Assembly: GCF_001542405.1 (NCBI RefSeq)
Contig: NZ_LNCD01000107.1
Span: forward strand, 1 to 33,171
Direction: 5' to 3'
DNA length: 33,171 nt
Source: Rhizobium altiplani
GTDB taxonomy: Bacteria; Pseudomonadota; Alphaproteobacteria; Rhizobiales; Rhizobiaceae
The notes under the pieces: model-generated
The model's database searches: none
What the model was told of the DNA's origin: nothing
Seen by the model: the letters and a program-made list of their open reading frames with translations, nothing else
In this document: positions 32,086 to 33,171 of the stretch, in pieces
How the letters are laid out: each line of letters begins with the position of its first letter
Position numbering within the stretch: the stretch's first letter is position 1
Position numbers and translations under genes: made by a program

Positions 32086-32643
32086 TTACATCTTCGGCAG
32101 CAGAACCTTGTCAACGACGTGAATGACGCCGTTGGATTGCTTCACATCGGCAATCGTGACGTGGGCGACGTCGCCGTTTTCATCGGTGATCGTGATCTTG
32201 CCCCTGCTTTCCCTGGCCTTCAGCACGCAGCCGCCGACGGTCTTGATGTCGTGTTCGCCGCCGTCGGCCTTGATCATCTTGGCAACGGTCTTGGCCATCG
32301 CATCGGCCGCGACGACGTGGCAAGTCAGAACCTTCGTCAGCGTGGCCTTGTTTTCAGGCTTCAGCAGCGTGTCGACCGTGCCGGCGGGCAATTCGGCAAA
32401 GGCCTGATTGGTGGGAGCGAATACGGTGAAGGGTCCCTTGCTTTCCAGTGTCGACACGAGACCGGCAGCCTTGACGGCAGCAACCAGCGTCGTGTGATCC
32501 TTCGAGTTCATCGCATTCTGCACGATGTCTTTCGTCGGATACATCGCAGCGCCACCAACAATCGGATTCTTGGCCTCAGCGACGAAAGCAAATGTGGAAA
32601 CGGCAACGGCAAGCGCACTCAAGCGCAGGGCGGACTTCATCAT
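32086..32643 (-). CDS. Secreted fasciclin-domain protein
   Basis: 185-residue protein with a Sec signal (cleavage near FVAEA-KN, residue 24) and one fasciclin (FAS1) domain from about 37 to 184. Family boxes are present: FTVFAPTNQAFAELPAGTVD in the middle and GVIHVVDKVLLP at the end. Two Cys (in LTCHVV and GGCVLK) could form a disulfide. GAGGAGA precedes the ATG pair at 32643. FAS1 proteins mediate adhesion; rhizobial relatives include the symbiosis-induced Nex18. The upstream region is occupied by an IS630-type element within about 30-50 bp, so the native promoter may be displaced. Confidence 0.92.
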   Translation of the reverse strand: MMKSALRLSALAVAVSTFAFVAEAKNPIVGGAAMYPTKDIVQNAMNSKDHTTLVAAVKAAGLVSTLESKGPFTVFAPTNQAFAELPAGTVDTLLKPENKATLTKVLTCHVVAADAMAKTVAKMIKADGGEHDIKTVGGCVLKARESRGKITITDENGDVAHVTIADVKQSNGVIHVVDKVLLPKM

Positions 32644-32749
32644 GACGGTTCTCCTCTAGAGCGGATCATTGCTTATCGGAATCGGTGCGGGATTCCCAAA
32701 TCAGCAGATTTGTGATTCATCATGGATGCTGGAATGGAGGCCAGCATCC

Positions 32750-33109
32750 ATGACGCGACCCTATTCGAATGATCTTCGTGAGCGAGTCGTTGCAGCGGTT
32801 GTGGACGGTCAGAGCTGCCGGGTGGTGGCGGAGCGGTTCGACATAGCTGTCTCATCCGTGGTGAAGTGGTCGCAGCGTTATCGGACCACCGGTAGTGTGT
32901 CGCCCGGCAAGATGGGCGGCCATCGCCGACGTGTGCTAGAGCCGCACCGCGCCTTCATCGTCGAGCAGATCGAGCAGACATCACATCTGACGCTACATCG
33001 GCTGAAGGATGAGTTGGCCGCCCGCGGCGTGAGCGTCTCCCACAATGCCATCTGGCAGTTTATGCGCCGCGAGGGCTTGAGCTTTAAAAAAAACGCTGTT
33101 CGCCCTTGA
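32750..33109 (+). CDS. IS630-family transposase, N-terminal part (orfA)
   Basis: 119-residue N-terminal transposase segment. MTRPYSNDLRERVVAAVVDG and FDIAVSSVVKWSQRYRTTGS form the helix-turn-helix that binds the element ends; the second HTH-like part is HLTLHRLKDELAARGVSVSH. The frame ends at 33107-33109 shortly after a run of eight A (33086-33093). Reading one base further on continues the protein as TLFALEQGRVDIARRRARWK up to the window edge, the expected sequence before the DDE catalytic domain. So the full transposase needs a +1 shift or slippage on the A tract, or the gene carries a one-base insertion. Confidence 0.85.
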   Translation: MTRPYSNDLRERVVAAVVDGQSCRVVAERFDIAVSSVVKWSQRYRTTGSVSPGKMGGHRRRVLEPHRAFIVEQIEQTSHLTLHRLKDELAARGVSVSHNAIWQFMRREGLSFKKNAVRP

Positions 33110-33171
33110 GCAGGGCCGCGTCGACATTGCCCGGCGCAGAGCCCGCTGGAAAGCCTGGCAAGACCGCTTCG
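33093..33171 (+). CDS. IS630-family transposase, start of the second frame (orfB, partial)
   Basis: This frame continues the transposase protein after the A8 tract (TLFALEQGRVDIARRRARWK, then AWQDRF). It has no start codon of its own in the window, in line with expression by frameshifting from orfA. The catalytic DDE domain should follow beyond the window. Confidence 0.7.

Larger units (their letters stand above)
32674..33171 (+). mobile_element. IS630-family insertion sequence, left part (runs off the window)
   Basis: The element is recognised from its transposase frame. Sequence before the frame includes GATTCCC, the inverted repeat AAATC-agca-GATTT (32698-32711) and a TA at 32674-32675; IS630 elements insert at TA and duplicate it. 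The exact left end is therefore a guess within about 20 bp, and the right end lies outside the window. It sits immediately upstream of the fasciclin gene, pointing away from it. Confidence 0.65.

Overview
The window looks like chromosomal DNA of a GC-rich alphaproteobacterium, most likely a Rhizobiaceae member close to Sinorhizobium/Ensifer or Rhizobium. The main reasons are the frcB-frcC-frcA-frcK fructose uptake operon with a divergent ROK regulator, its linkage to pyrC, pyrE, a PfkB sugar kinase, pgi and fadD, the rpmH-rnpA-yidC-engB block without dnaA, and a triple hairpin RNA with CCUCCUCCC loops (the cuckoo/CcsR type known from Alphaproteobacteria).

Layout. 1-4.7 kb: terminator-like hairpins of an upstream gene, a PRC-barrel protein, fadD with a LiuR-like operator, pgi and a BON-domain protein. 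4.8-11.8 kb: an alpha/beta hydrolase, fructokinase-like frk, pyrE with an attenuator-like leader, an MgtC/DUF4010 membrane protein, a TetR / 37-codon ORF / DUF1772 module, pyrC and a DUF805 protein. 11.9-17.6 kb: the frcBCAK operon on the minus strand and divergent frcR plus an overlapping RbsD/FucU-type mutarotase gene. 17.6-19.1 kb: a Ser-Cys type proline racemase family gene, a decayed GntR regulator facing away from it, and the triple CCUCCUCCC hairpin RNA. 19.3-24.4 kb: accessory genes (a secreted orphan, a small lipoprotein, a GlxA-type AraC regulator divergent from a cysteine hydrolase, a YbaK-like deacylase, a 519-bp stretch without a gene, a Tat-exported zinc amidohydrolase). 24.6-28.5 kb: tRNA-Arg(ACG), a membrane histidine kinase and a chemoreceptor. 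28.7-32.0 kb: rpmH, rnpA, yidC and engB with a strong promoter. 32.1-33.2 kb: a secreted fasciclin-domain protein whose upstream region is occupied by an IS630-type element cut off by the window end.

How it fits together. FrcB, FrcC and FrcA bring fructose into the cell; the FucU/RbsD-like protein probably speeds sugar ring-form exchange; Frk and perhaps FrcK phosphorylate; Pgi passes fructose-6-phosphate to glucose-6-phosphate. FrcR probably controls the operon through an AT-rich palindrome in the divergent spacer. rpmH-rnpA-yidC-engB is a translation and membrane-protein biogenesis block.

The least ordinary parts are the three tandem hairpins whose loops carry an anti-Shine-Dalgarno CCTCCTCCC on the minus strand (18903-19024), the frameshifted GntR remnant beside them, the attenuator-like pyrE leader, the remnant-like small ORF between tetR and the DUF1772 gene, and the IS630-type element with an A8 tract next to the fasciclin gene.
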